From Aaosphaeria pasadenensis (Eukaryota > Ascomycota > Dothideomycetes > Pleosporales), in the NCBI GenBank assembly GCA_022813625.1, contig JAKLMB010000017.1:682001-746000 (forward strand): DNA of 64,000 nt. The letters run 5' to 3'. Shown piece by piece: positions 48,938-60,498 of the stretch. The stretch's first letter is position 1. Each line of letters opens with the position of its first letter. A model generated the notes under the pieces. The model was not told where the DNA came from. It was given only the letters and a program-made list of their open reading frames with translations, and did not search any database. The position numbers and the translations under genes were made by a program.

Positions 48938-49299
48938 GTCTAAGGATGGGGTGTGCAAGTGCAAGGAGCGATGTTGGTTGTCTGAAGGATACTTGGGAAG
49001 GCTCTCTGGGAAGAGAGGGAAGGTGCAATCGCCAATATCTTCGAAGAATAAGTCAGAGTCGAGGGGGACGTTGGTCGGAGCAGTGCCGAGCTCGTTGGGC
49101 TTGCGTTGCCAGGAGAATAAGAGGTCGCGATGTTTCCGAGGTCGGTCGAAGGGTGGCGAAGAGGAGGCGTGGTTGACGGGAGTGCTGATGGGGGTGGTTT
49201 CCGCAGTTGATTCACGCGAAAAACAAAGAGAAGGAATGTCGTGTGAATCCAGCTTTACGGTGGTATGTCGTGAGGAGAGTGAAGAAAGGATGGGGGTAA

Positions 49300-50220
49300 T
49301 TTTATTTTTTAATTTTTGGGAGGGAGGGTAAAGTAGTAGTAGCGGTAGCAGTAGTGGTAGTAGTGGTAGTAGTAGTAGAGAGGTGGGGAGAGAGAGTGGA
49401 AGATTGGAGACAGCTGGGCTGGGGAGTGAGTGGAGGGGAGGGGTGGGCTTGTTTTAGGGAGGGAGGGAGGGCGGCGGCGGCGGTGGGAAGGTGTATATGA
49501 GGTGTAGTGTAGTAGTGATGTATTATTGTCAATGGTGATGAGGTAAAATGTGGGAAGGTATGCAAGCAACGGGTTAGCAGGCCCAGCAGTTTTAAGCCGT
49601 TTAAGCAGCCAACAGCTTTAATACTGGAAAAGCAGCAACTCTTAAAGGGCAAGGCGAGTTGGAGTGGTAACTGGTAAGTAAGTACTAAGTAGTGCTCGCC
49701 GGTGATGGTGGTGGTGGTGGTGGTGGTGGCAGTTTAGGGTAGAACAGGGTAGGGTAGGTAGACTCACTCAGTAGAGAGGGCGAGCGGGCGGACGGCGAAG
49801 AGTGACAGTAGTAGTGAGAGTAGAAGGAGAGAAGAAGGCGGGTCCGGATGACTGTTCAACTGCGGTTGGTTCGGTTGAGGCCCAGGATGGGAGGGATGGA
49901 GGGTTGAGAGTTGGTTGCTTCGATGGATTCGGCGGATTTACTACGGATTGGTCGGTTTGGCTGGTGCGTCTGATGGTGGATGATGATGATGATGGATGGT
50001 GGGTGGTGGGTGGGTGGATGCGTCAAGTGGTGTGGGTGAGTGGGTGTGCGTGCGTAGGGTAGACTCGTAGGTAGGTTAGAGCAGGGAAGGTCGGGTAGCG
50101 TAGGTATGGACCGTATGGGTATGGGAAGGGTATGGGTAGGGATTGTAATGGTAAGGTTGCTTTAGGGTAAGGGTAGGTAGTAAGAGGTAAGTAACTAGGT
50201 ACTCGTAGGTAAGTGTACTG
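49300..50220 (+). other. G-rich/C-poor strand-asymmetric tract
   Basis: The plus strand is strongly G over C for about 0.9 kb, made of TAG, GGT and GGGTA-like short units. It includes G-quadruplex-type sequences at 49457-49471 (four G3 tracts) and 50117-50141 (five G3 tracts with 2-3 nt loops), plus a (GGT)n run at 49701-49730. On the coding strand of the Sfp1-like gene it is CT-rich, as expected for a fungal leader or promoter. Confidence 0.75.
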
Positions 50221-50289
50221 TGTTCAAGTCACCAACAGGCCGGTGGGCGGTGACGGTGCGTGTCGATGGTCACTTCGATAGCCGACACT

Positions 50290-50321
50290 CTAGTAGTATA
50301 GTAGTAGTAGTAGTAGTAGTA
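50290..50321 (+). repeat. (TAG)n microsatellite
   Basis: About ten TAG units with one TAT interruption; creates long spurious frames on both strands. Confidence 0.85.
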
Positions 50322-50903
50322 TCGTCGATGAATGTCGGTCGCTGAGGTTGAGTTGGTCGTTCCTTTCGCTGATGATGATGGTGATGAGATGATTCTGAAA
50401 TGGTCCGGCTGCAGCAATATCACTTGTAATGGTGCAGATGCGATGCACGGCGATGCAATGCGATGCGAAGCGAGAGCGAGGTTCGGACGTTGGGCCACTG
50501 TTACAGAATGTTTGATCGTATATCCTGTGGGGACGGGGGTCCCGACGTTTGTGCGGAGGCGAGTAGGAGAATGCTGGTACTTTTTGGGGTAATGAGACGA
50601 AGATGGAGATGAAGAAGAGGTAGAAGATGAGATGGAAGGCCAACAAGTGAGCTGAGGTAGGCTGTCGTATGTATATGATAAGTACTCTGTACTCTCTCCG
50701 TAGGGTGAGCAGGCTGACCTGGAAGTCGATAGTCTTGGATGAGGCTGATGCTGGTGATGTTGACGAGGATGGACAGAAGATAGCTGGTTCAAGTCTGATG
50801 GAGTAGTACTCGTATGAAAAGTAGAAGCTCGTGACGGTTGATGAACAGGTAGAAGCAGTAGGCAGGGAATCAATGTCCGGGGGAGGAGATGGGTTGATAA
50901 ATA

Positions 50904-53900
50904 TACGGAGTAGCAGGTACCGCGTACCAGCAATTCAAGATGGGGATGTGATGGGGATGTGATGGGAATGGGGTTATTGGGAACCGAACCGGTGGCCAGC
51001 GGCAACCATCACCTCAACCACTGTTGACTATTTACGACTACCACCGTCACCACTTACGAGAGCTACGAGAGATATCGCTGATGCTGCCTCGTTTGTACAG
51101 ACGAGAGAGATAGACAGAGAGTAAGGTGTTAGTTCGTTGCCATTCCTGCATTACTGCTGCTATCATAATGCTAATGATGCTAATGATGCCGGTATGCTAT
51201 ACGCCCTCTCCATCCCTAGACCGGCCGGAGATAGACTACACCTTTTGCGGCGATCAACGACGGTCACTTCTATTCCCACTTCCACAGACACAAGTGCAAG
51301 TACAAGTACACCCAAGTGTCTCTACTAAACCAACCGAGCATGAGATGGAGGTAGAACCGAGTTGAGGCTAGGAAAGCATACTGGGGATGGGATGCGGTTA
51401 GGTGGGACGAGATGGGAATGCCAGCAACTTGATGATGGCAATAATCATTGAAACCAAGAAATGTACTATATCGAGCACCACTTCTTGTGTGCCCTGTGAT
51501 GGATCGTATCAAATCATACCATCGTTATTATACTACGGAGGCATACGTAACTCAGTCCCATTCTCTCTTTCCAGTATGGCATGTCTTCCATCTCCCGTAC
51601 ACCTACAGTCTACCTAAGGTGCTGGGTACCCAGGTACCACTGGTTGCAACGAAACAGTCATAAATCTTACCCGTAGTGTTCTATCATGAACTTCCAAGAG
51701 ATTCCTCCTCCAGCGTCAACTATATTGTGATACCCAATTATTAGGTAGATTTCCCCTTCCCCTCCATTCCGACTCCTTGCCTTCTCTTCCCTTGCCTAAC
51801 CCACCCTTTCTCTCCCCACTAACGCGCATCTTGGGAACCGATTGGAAACAGATCTAGATCTACTCCGTACCTCGTAACTATTTACATCTCCCGTCATTAT
51901 TGATCAATAATAATACACCCCATCTGCAGTAGTACAATCCCTCCTTCCTTCAAAGCTCATCCTCCATCACCCATCATCTACCTTCGGGACCGTGGCGGCA
52001 CGGCTTCTATTGCCTCCTCGTAAACCGTCTCCAACTTAAACATAGACTAAACCCTGTCGTCCGCTACTCAACCACTCGTGTGCTAGCCCAACAGCTCTGT
52101 AGGGAAGATCGCTGTAGCACTAATGGCTGTCATGGCGGCGGCCGACCCGGCGTCTTCATTCTTGGCTCTGCCTTGTACCGGTACCTACTGAACTTGTACT
52201 TGTAGCAGGTTGGCCGGTCGGCGTCTCTACTGTCTACGTCTTGGTATTGGACTCCCCTCCACTCTCCACTCCTCCACTCAGCTACCTCTCCAACGCTTCC
52301 GTACACAGAGTAGTTAATTAGTTAATTCGTAACTTGAGTTCCCACTGATCACTCCTCATGCCCATGTCCATCCCATCAGATTCTATTCTAAAATATTGAT
52401 CTCCCATGCCCCATTTCCTTTTGCCCAGAGAATTCCCAAGATCATCGTCCCCGTCGAAGGTCAAGCACACTAGACTATTGTAATCGCCTGTGACTACGAC
52501 AAGAAGACACGACACCACGACACGACACGACACGCCGTGCAACCTGCCGACCATGCCATGCTATGCATCTTGCCGTTGTCAAAGCTTCCTAACTTCCCAA
52601 TCTCCAACACTCCGTAATATTCTCCATTCTTTCTTTTACCCCCGTAGCTAGAATCCTCCGTCCAAGGAAACCGTTTCTGGCTTCTCCAATCACGATCCAC
52701 CGTTCATTACTCTCCGGACTGTCCCAGTTCATTTGCCGTTCTTGAACTGTGACTGCACCGGACTGTTTTGCACTATGTTCGAGTATCCAGTTACGTCTTC
52801 CCTAGAGCAGGTCCGAGTTTCTTGCGCACGCTACCCACGTGGCGTCCGAGGCCAACTTGAGACCCTTCCACGCACTGGCTTCTATCCGTCTGTTTCTGTT
52901 CTACAAGTCCAATGCATACACATGTACTCCGTACTGTGTAGTCGTGTCTTGTAGATTATTGTTATTATTATCATGCACACCGTTGCCACTGCCGTAAGTA
53001 TGCGCGCCTATGGATGTACATACATACGTACGGAGTATTGAGTACCAAAACATGTACTTGCATGTGCAGTGCTGCCTGCCCCGGTTACTGCCCGCAACTT
53101 TCTCCGACCCGGAATTTACCATAGGTGAATCGGCATTCATGCGCCTTGGTACCAACCCAATAACAAAACATCCATACGGGGTATCCTGCTTGCTCGATGC
53201 TTGGTTCTCCCCGACGAAGGCCCGTCCATCATGTTCATCATCGTCCTTCATATCCATTCACCCATCCATCGTTGCTTCGTTCCTTCTATCCTTCCATACA
53301 TCCATCTGGCATCCACCCTGCCATCATATCCACCAGACCCATCCATTCATCCATTTACTCACACGGCCACCCAGATCCATTACTGATCGATGCTCCGTAC
53401 CATCTCGTGACCCATCCCCACAGGGACATGCAATCCCCAATTTCTTCCTTCCGGGGGGTCGCGACAGCCTCCCCTTCCTCATCAATTGGCATCAGACGCC
53501 AACGCCAACTTTCAGCCCTCTGAGGCCATCTCAAGCCACCAGAAACTTGAGCAACTGCAGCAAGCAAGCAGGAAAGGGCAGCCATCGTTTGTTCTAACTA
53601 GCACCGTGCTAGCCCGGCATGGCTTGTTCCGCTGGGAACTCGTTTCGTTCCGCTCTGGTTGGTAATTATTTGAGCATGGCATGGCATGGCACGGCTTCGC
53701 TTGATTCTTGACGAGCAACGGGAACAAGAGCATGAACAGAATGTCCCTTTTTCCTTGCTCTGCTCACCTCACCTCACCTTTTCTTCGCGCAAGAAACAGA
53801 GAACCCAGACCAGACCAAGACCCAGACGGGATCAGAGCAGGGCAGGCTGCGGCACTGGCTGGATGGCTTGCAGCATGAGTATCCACTACAAGCTGTAGCT

Positions 53901-56900
53901 ACCGACTAGACGTATACAACAATTACGAGCGTGTATCCTCAGATGAGGAGGGGCACCACTTACCTCGTAATTAATTCCTATAGAAGGTACTCCGTACTAC
54001 AAGACAGACCAAACGACGAACTGCTCGTACTCGAAATAACAATGTACTTGTACGGAGTACTCGCACATACCCCGATTAACCGGACCTCACTGTATTTCTC
54101 ATACCAAGGTCGACGTTGCCCTTTACTCCCCTCACGGGCGCATACTGTGTATAACGCATCCCATCACAAGCGCGCATCGTCCAACACGACGACACCCTTG
54201 TAACTCGCGTTCCCCCAAACCCTAAGCATCTCGATCACTATTACTTGGAAAAACAAATCAATAATGATAGGTAAATGCTCTCCATTTTTCTCTCTCGATC
54301 CTTATTTCTTTTTCCTTTTCTTCATACCGTCGTCTCTCTGCGACATGCATGGTTTGCAACTTCACAGGGCTCTCACAGGTTCAACACGAAACAAAATGCA
54401 CTAACGACATTGAATGACTTACATGAAAGAAGAGATGGCACTAAGCCCAGCAGCCACCAGCGCACATGCACGCGTTACGCTCGCTCTACCGTGCAAGTGC
54501 GTGCACCGGCGGCGACGGCGGCGGGCGACGATGGAGGCGCGCACCAAAGCAGCGAGACTTTCTGGAATTCGATTCCCTTCGAGTCTCGCCTTATGAATTG
54601 GTACCGAGTACTACGAGGTACGGAAAACACCTCGTACCGGTATGTCCGGTGCGCTGACTGAACTTGACATCTGAAATTACATGTTCCTAATTGACAACGT
54701 ATACACCTTAGTGGAGGGGAACCCTTCCTTTTTTTTACCATATTGCCTTGCCTTGCCTCGGTGCTTGTCGGTAACAATGTAGCGATTGCCGGCGTTGGTC
54801 TAATTGGGCACTATGCTATGGAAGTTCAATTTAAATGATAATGGTGACGACAACCACGATGGCGGCAGCATTGATGGTGATCGCGATGGTGGTGATGATG
54901 AGGACGATGATAATGATGACGATGATCATTGATGATGGGAGGTTCAAACGGCGTGAGGTCGGTGGATTGGATTGGATTGGATTTCTCGGCTGTGTAACCC
55001 AATCGGGCTGCCTGCATCCCTCCCATCTTGGCGCCGGCTTTCCCCATTCAGTCCCCGTTTCGATCGCCGGCGTTCATTCTTGTCTTCCATCTGTCCATAG
55101 TTACCGTACGAGGTACCTCAGTTACAAGACACTCTTTACTGTGTAATTATATTGTACACAATAAGCAGAAGAGCTCTTTGGAACTACATATCATATACCT
55201 AACCGGGTAGCCGACGATGTCTCGTACTCGCAGTCACTCACGGAGTAGCTACCTACTTGTATTGATTACGAGCATCGCACTGTATTAGCCTGCCACCTGC
55301 TTCGCGGCTACAATACCTTGAACGGCCATCACTACCGTTCGTATGTCAATCATCTCGGAGGCCTCCACCTGTAGCCCTCGTACCGGACGTTTACTCCGTT
55401 GGCACAGCACGATGGTTGCTCTGCTCTGTTAGGATCTGATCTGCTCTGCAATGCTCTACGGAGTACAGTGTACAGAGCTATGCCGTGGCCCGTCCTGTCG
55501 TGCCATGTGTACAGGACGCAGCTCTACGCACAGTACTACGATATGACCTTCCGCACCTCCACCATGTACATACTCCACTCCGTACGGAACCTGCTCACCT
55601 GCTCATACGCCCATCATCGGCACAAGTTTATGTACAACAGCATCACTCCACCACGCCTCCATCGCTTCCCCTCGCTCTGGACCTGCGCTTGCACGACGGA
55701 AAAGCTTCAGCCATAAGCCACACAATCCTTTCGTCCCGTCACCCCAGAGGATTGGGCTGCTTACCTTCACATTACAGCGGATGACCATTGTTAACGATCT
55801 ATTTATGTTTACATGTTTACTTCCACCTGTTTACCTCGTCGTACAGGTAGCATCATTCCTACAGACTACACTCGAACAGGTATGCTTTGCATAGGGTGCT
55901 TCTTTCCGAACCGCTTTGCCTTCGGAACAATTAGTTATACCTTTAATTATACTCGTACATTCAAGCCAGCGATGAGACACTGCTGAACCAACGCTTCCAA
56001 ATCCACACTACGAATCCTGCGAACACCGTCTTCTAGGTATGCGACGTGGGCATTATCCAGGGCCGTCGTTCCCCACGGAGCGGATCTCAACGGCCAGTCG
56101 AAACATCATTCGACAATACACAGTGCATACATACTCCGTACATTGTTCTCCACGCACTAACTATCCAGATCGTTTACGCATTGTTGCACGATGGACTTTC
56201 TCACATGTCCGTAATCAGGATGTGGTAACCATCGACCCTTTTCCTCGTGAATTACCGTCTCCACGGCCCCGCCTGGGACCACGGGGTGCCCACGCATCGG
56301 CCTCATCGATGCTGTCGTTCAGTACTGCATCTAGAAGGTGTCTGTGTAGATGTAGTACATCACCGTGAACAGCGAATCGTATTGGAAGTTTATTTATTAC
56401 ATGTACATTCCAGGGCCGACCGTTCCCACACCCCGTTCCGTGCGCCTGATCTGCGAACCAATTGTACGGAGTATGTACATACAAGTTACATTGCAAGACG
56501 GGCCTGAAGATGTACTACTGTATGTACACGCATACATGCATACATGCATACATGCATCCTTACAGACCTCCCGGTACGCACATGGTATCATACACATTTC
56601 GGATGTATGTAAACACATACAATTTTACACGGCATCTGTACGTATCTCGTAGGTAGATACCACCTCGTGACATGTTTATCCCGCGCAGACCGGCGAGCCT
56701 GAGCAGATATAGTGCCCAGCCAATGAAGAGCCGGTGCCGGCTGTTTTGAAGCGTCGCTGGGCAGGTCGCTCTAGCCTAGCCTGCAAGCAGAGATTCGGCT
56801 TCAGATTCGTACTCGCGAGCGCGCCGTTTTGGACCCTGCAGCAATCAATCACCACCATCATCAATACTAACTACCACAGGAATCCCACGTCTACACAAGG

Positions 56901-57918
56901 CAACCCGGGAGAAATGAAAAGGGAGTACGTACTGTAATAACATTCACACGCACATTGACGTTATATCACTGCAGATCGAATTCCCCGGTCAGACTTCCCG
57001 CCTCACCATCACCATTCTCATGCTCATCATCACCAATCCAGACAGCGAGTAGTGTTATTGTAAATAAGAGTATCACGAAAGCATCACCACCAATCCTAGC
57101 TCCATCATCCATCATCCATCGGGCGGGACAGACTTGCCAAAAGGGAAAAGGGCCACCGTTTCAAGCACGGTACGGAACAATGCGGCCTGCGCAAATTGAG
57201 ACTTGTAACAACCGACCACGCCGTTCGAGACGAGTCGTCGTCGTGCATCTTTCCTTTGTCTGACTCTGCATCTGCCCGTCTGTCTGTCCATCGTCTCCCT
57301 CCGCCGTCCCTCTCCTTGCGCTCGGCCTTGCGCCTCCGAGGCTAACGCGCCAGCAGCGCTGAGCACGCCTGGGAAATCGAGGGAACCCACGTCTTCAACT
57401 TGCTCTCTTTTTTCCCGGGATTATTGCCCCTCCATTTGATTGATCGCGGGTCTGTGCTTTTTACGTGTTCTCAACCCAGACAGATCCAAGCTGCTGCAGC
57501 TCGGACGCTTGTGGCGTCTTTTTGGAATTGTAGCACTTGGTTGGTTGGTCATATTGTTTCTGCTTCTTGCTTTTCTGACTGCTGCTGCGACTGCTGCTGC
57601 TGCATGACCCTTTTAGGCTCGCACGAGGGAAAGCAAAGAACAGACAGGCACACAGGCACGCGGGGCGGCAAACCCAGAATGGGAAAACCCGTCTTCGAGT
57701 AAGCGTTTGAAGATGAACCTCGACATCAAATGTCCTGCAAGTCACAACACGCCAGCAACATCAACCGCCTTCGAACAATCGAATCGGTGACTACAAAACA
57801 TCGAATTCAGAGCTGGATCGCCGCACTTTTACCCCAGCAATCAGCGGACTGACTGACTGACGACCTGGTAGTTCCGTCCACTTGCTGTGCAGGTAATACT
57901 ACTTTCCACTACTCCGTA
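50904..57918. repeat. Dispersed GTAC-TCC-GTAC motif cluster
   Basis: Ten exact copies of TACTCCGTA or its complement TACGGAGTA start at 50904, 51861, 52925, 53029, 53988, 54051, 55457, 56132, 56465 and 57910. Eight-base or near matches lie at 52609, 55240, 55392 and 55577. Several extend to GTACTCCGTAC, two GTAC palindromes around a TCC spacer. Both orientations occur. Related GTAC-GAG-GTAC forms occur near 54600-54640 and 55107. I saw no exact 9-mer in the gene-dense first 49 kb (one 8-mer near 19157 lies in RPB1 coding sequence). Chance expectation over 7 kb on both strands is about 0.05. Confidence 0.85.
56531..56559 (+). repeat. ATACATGC tandem repeat
   Basis: Three perfect 8-bp units CATACATG in tandem followed by a variant. 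Confidence 0.8.
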
Positions 57919-60426
57919 TACTGTCCAGTAATTACTTCGTGTCTTTCTGTAGTCTATACGTACTGTGCATAGACTTCGCCCCACGCCTCCCTAGCCACAA
58001 AAGGCTGGGCTCGACGAGATGCATCGTGCTGCCGTGTCAGCTATTGTTCCCGGCTGCACCAGCGCCAGAGCCCAGCGCCAGCGGGCAGGTCAGGCGAGCT
58101 CTTGCTGGTACCAGATCAAGATCGCCTGCCAGTCAATTGTTGACCGCCTCAGCACCATTTCACCCTCCAGAACAAGCGAGCAAGGTGCATCGTCGTCCCT
58201 AAACATTCCCACCAGGAACAACCTCCTTCAATTCAAAAAAGGTTGCCGACCACGCCATTCCCCTTGAAGCCTAAACCACCCACGCAGATGCATTCTTCGT
58301 AGGTAATTGCTTCACTTTCTGGACCCTGCAAGGCGTGGGCGGGTAGGCACCATAATGCCACATGCATTGTCCAAATGATTATATTTCCCTCCCACGCGAT
58401 GGATTGAGTCTGGGAAAAAAGGCGACTACGGCGTCTGTGTTTCAGCAGTAGTTTGTTAAAGTCCACACAGACCTCTTGCACCTCTACCTCTTTAGATCCT
58501 GTCCGCCTTAAGTAGCAATGCAGCAGTATGTAGTATGCAGGCATTGGCGGGCGCCTTGGCAGAAACCTCTGTGCGCCTTTCGATGGCAGGACCCTATCAG
58601 GGTTCTAGAGAATGAATCCGAATTCCAGGGTCTTGCCTACCCATTCAATTGACCCGAATGGAGAAATTGTGAAAAGGTCTTGGCCTTTTCCGCTTCGTCT
58701 CTGTTCAAGCCTCAAACAGAGAAAGAAAGATGAGAGAGCGGTGAGGGCGGGAGGGAGGGTAATGGTATTTCCGGCCTCGGTAGTGTGTACATTGCAATTC
58801 CAAAAATGCACGGCGGCGAATATCGCGGTGAAATCTAATGGAGTAAATTACCTGCTGGCCCCATCGTTGCGTTCGATCGTGTTGTCACGCTGATCCGTGG
58901 TGGACGAAGATCATGACGACAACAGCACACACAGTCTCTCTCTCTCACACCCACTCACTTAGCGATTGATTGAATGGATGGATGAATGGGCTGGTGGAGG
59001 TGTGAACGAAAACACGCGGCATCTTCCCTAGGGTTCAACGAATCTAAGACGGGATGCCACGTTCTCCTAGGCGTCGTCGCCGTCGCCGGGTTCCTGCGTT
59101 CCCATATTCTCATCAATCACTCAAAACACCAGCCTCAACAATAAAATGTCGGGGCCACGAGTGAGTAGTGCGTAGTCAGTATTACTCTCCATAGTGTATA
59201 CACATGGAACAAACTTTTTCGCCACAGATTCGAATCTAGGTACCAAACCATTAGAAATCACTCGAGAGCGGCGGCGGCGAGCCTAACTAACCTACTAAAC
59301 TAACGACTCGGAGTCTACCGAGTACCTTCACGTCGGAAATACTCCCCCTTCGTCAGCCCCCCCAGGTTTCCCTGTGACGGCGGAAAACAGGTCTATTGGG
59401 TCCGGTCCGGGCGTGGCTGGTGAAAAGGCAAATCGGCCAGACCCGTGCTTCCTGCTCCCTTCCTTTCAGCTGCCATCGAACAAGACCGTTGAGTTCGCCT
59501 CCCGTAAGATTTGAAATGCAAACACACGAGACGACGACAACGACGACATACGAACAACTGTTCCCTAGCATGAACGATTGATTCGTAAGATCGGTCGTAA
59601 GCCCAATTCATTACCCCATCGCGAACCGGAAGTTCTTCGGCGAGACATGGGGTAACTTTTTGCTTTCTTTGATTGCTTGCTTGCTTGCTTAAACCTACTT
59701 TGTAAACTTGACAAAAAAGATGGGATGACGGAACCGCGTGTGAATCGATCGATCAGACCAATCAACCAGGGAAAGGAAGGCTACGATACTTCCTTGCCAA
59801 TTATTGTGTCATCGCTATATTGTACATGCATCATCCCACGTCGACGTAGTCGTTGTTGTGCTATCGTTGCGGTGATGGTGTCCCAGGACCTTGCTTTGCT
59901 TGCTTGCGTGCTGGTTCTGCACCACTTACTCGCATGTCCACCCCCGTGCCGAAGGGAAGGTTAGACACATACCATACCCTTACCCTCGGGCTTTGCCATA
60001 CTGGTACTTCAGCCCTAGGAGCAAGCGCCGCCGCCCGCCTCTGCCGTCTTTTGCGAGCGATATTCGGTCCGTATGGTATGCCATGCCATGCCATGTTAAC
60101 TGCACGTACAGCATGTCATGTACGGACACGTTACCGAGGTAGCAAGGTGTGGCGTTATTTATAGTAATGTCGACGTTCTTGTTTTACTTGGTGATGGGAC
60201 GGTTGGCTTCTGAAAATTGGTGGATTGCAGGGCCTCTGGGGTTGAAGGGGAGTGTTGTGGAGTGGAATAAAATGGGAATGGTACACTTTCTCCCGAGAAC
60301 ATTTCTATTGTTGTTAAATTGATGATGGTGATGGCGATAAGGAGGGGTTAAGAGTTTTGGGTGTACATTTGCGTGTGCACTGCTCATGCTTCGAAGTAAT
60401 TGGTTGCCAGTGGAGGAAGAACGATG

Positions 60427-60498
60427 TGTATGTATGTATGTATGTATGTATGTATGTATGTATGTATGTATGTATGTATGTATGTATGCATGCATGCA
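60427..60498 (+). repeat. (TGTA)n microsatellite grading into (TGCA)n
   Basis: About 15.5 perfect TGTA units (60427-60488), then three TGCA units. A long tetranucleotide array likely to vary in length between isolates. Confidence 0.95.

Noticed and set aside
49740..50190. Internal telomere repeat array
   Set aside because: GGGTA-like units are irregular and true TTAGGG tandem repeats are absent; better described as a G-rich tract.
50229..51005. 258-codon minus-strand open frame in the gene-poor region
   Set aside because: Ser/Tyr/His-rich product of TAG/GAT microsatellites and CT-rich sequence; overlaps other frames and has no recognisable domain.
53010..53597. 195-codon plus-strand open frame
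   Set aside because: His/Pro/Ser-rich translation of CATCC-type simple repeats; no domain or exon structure.
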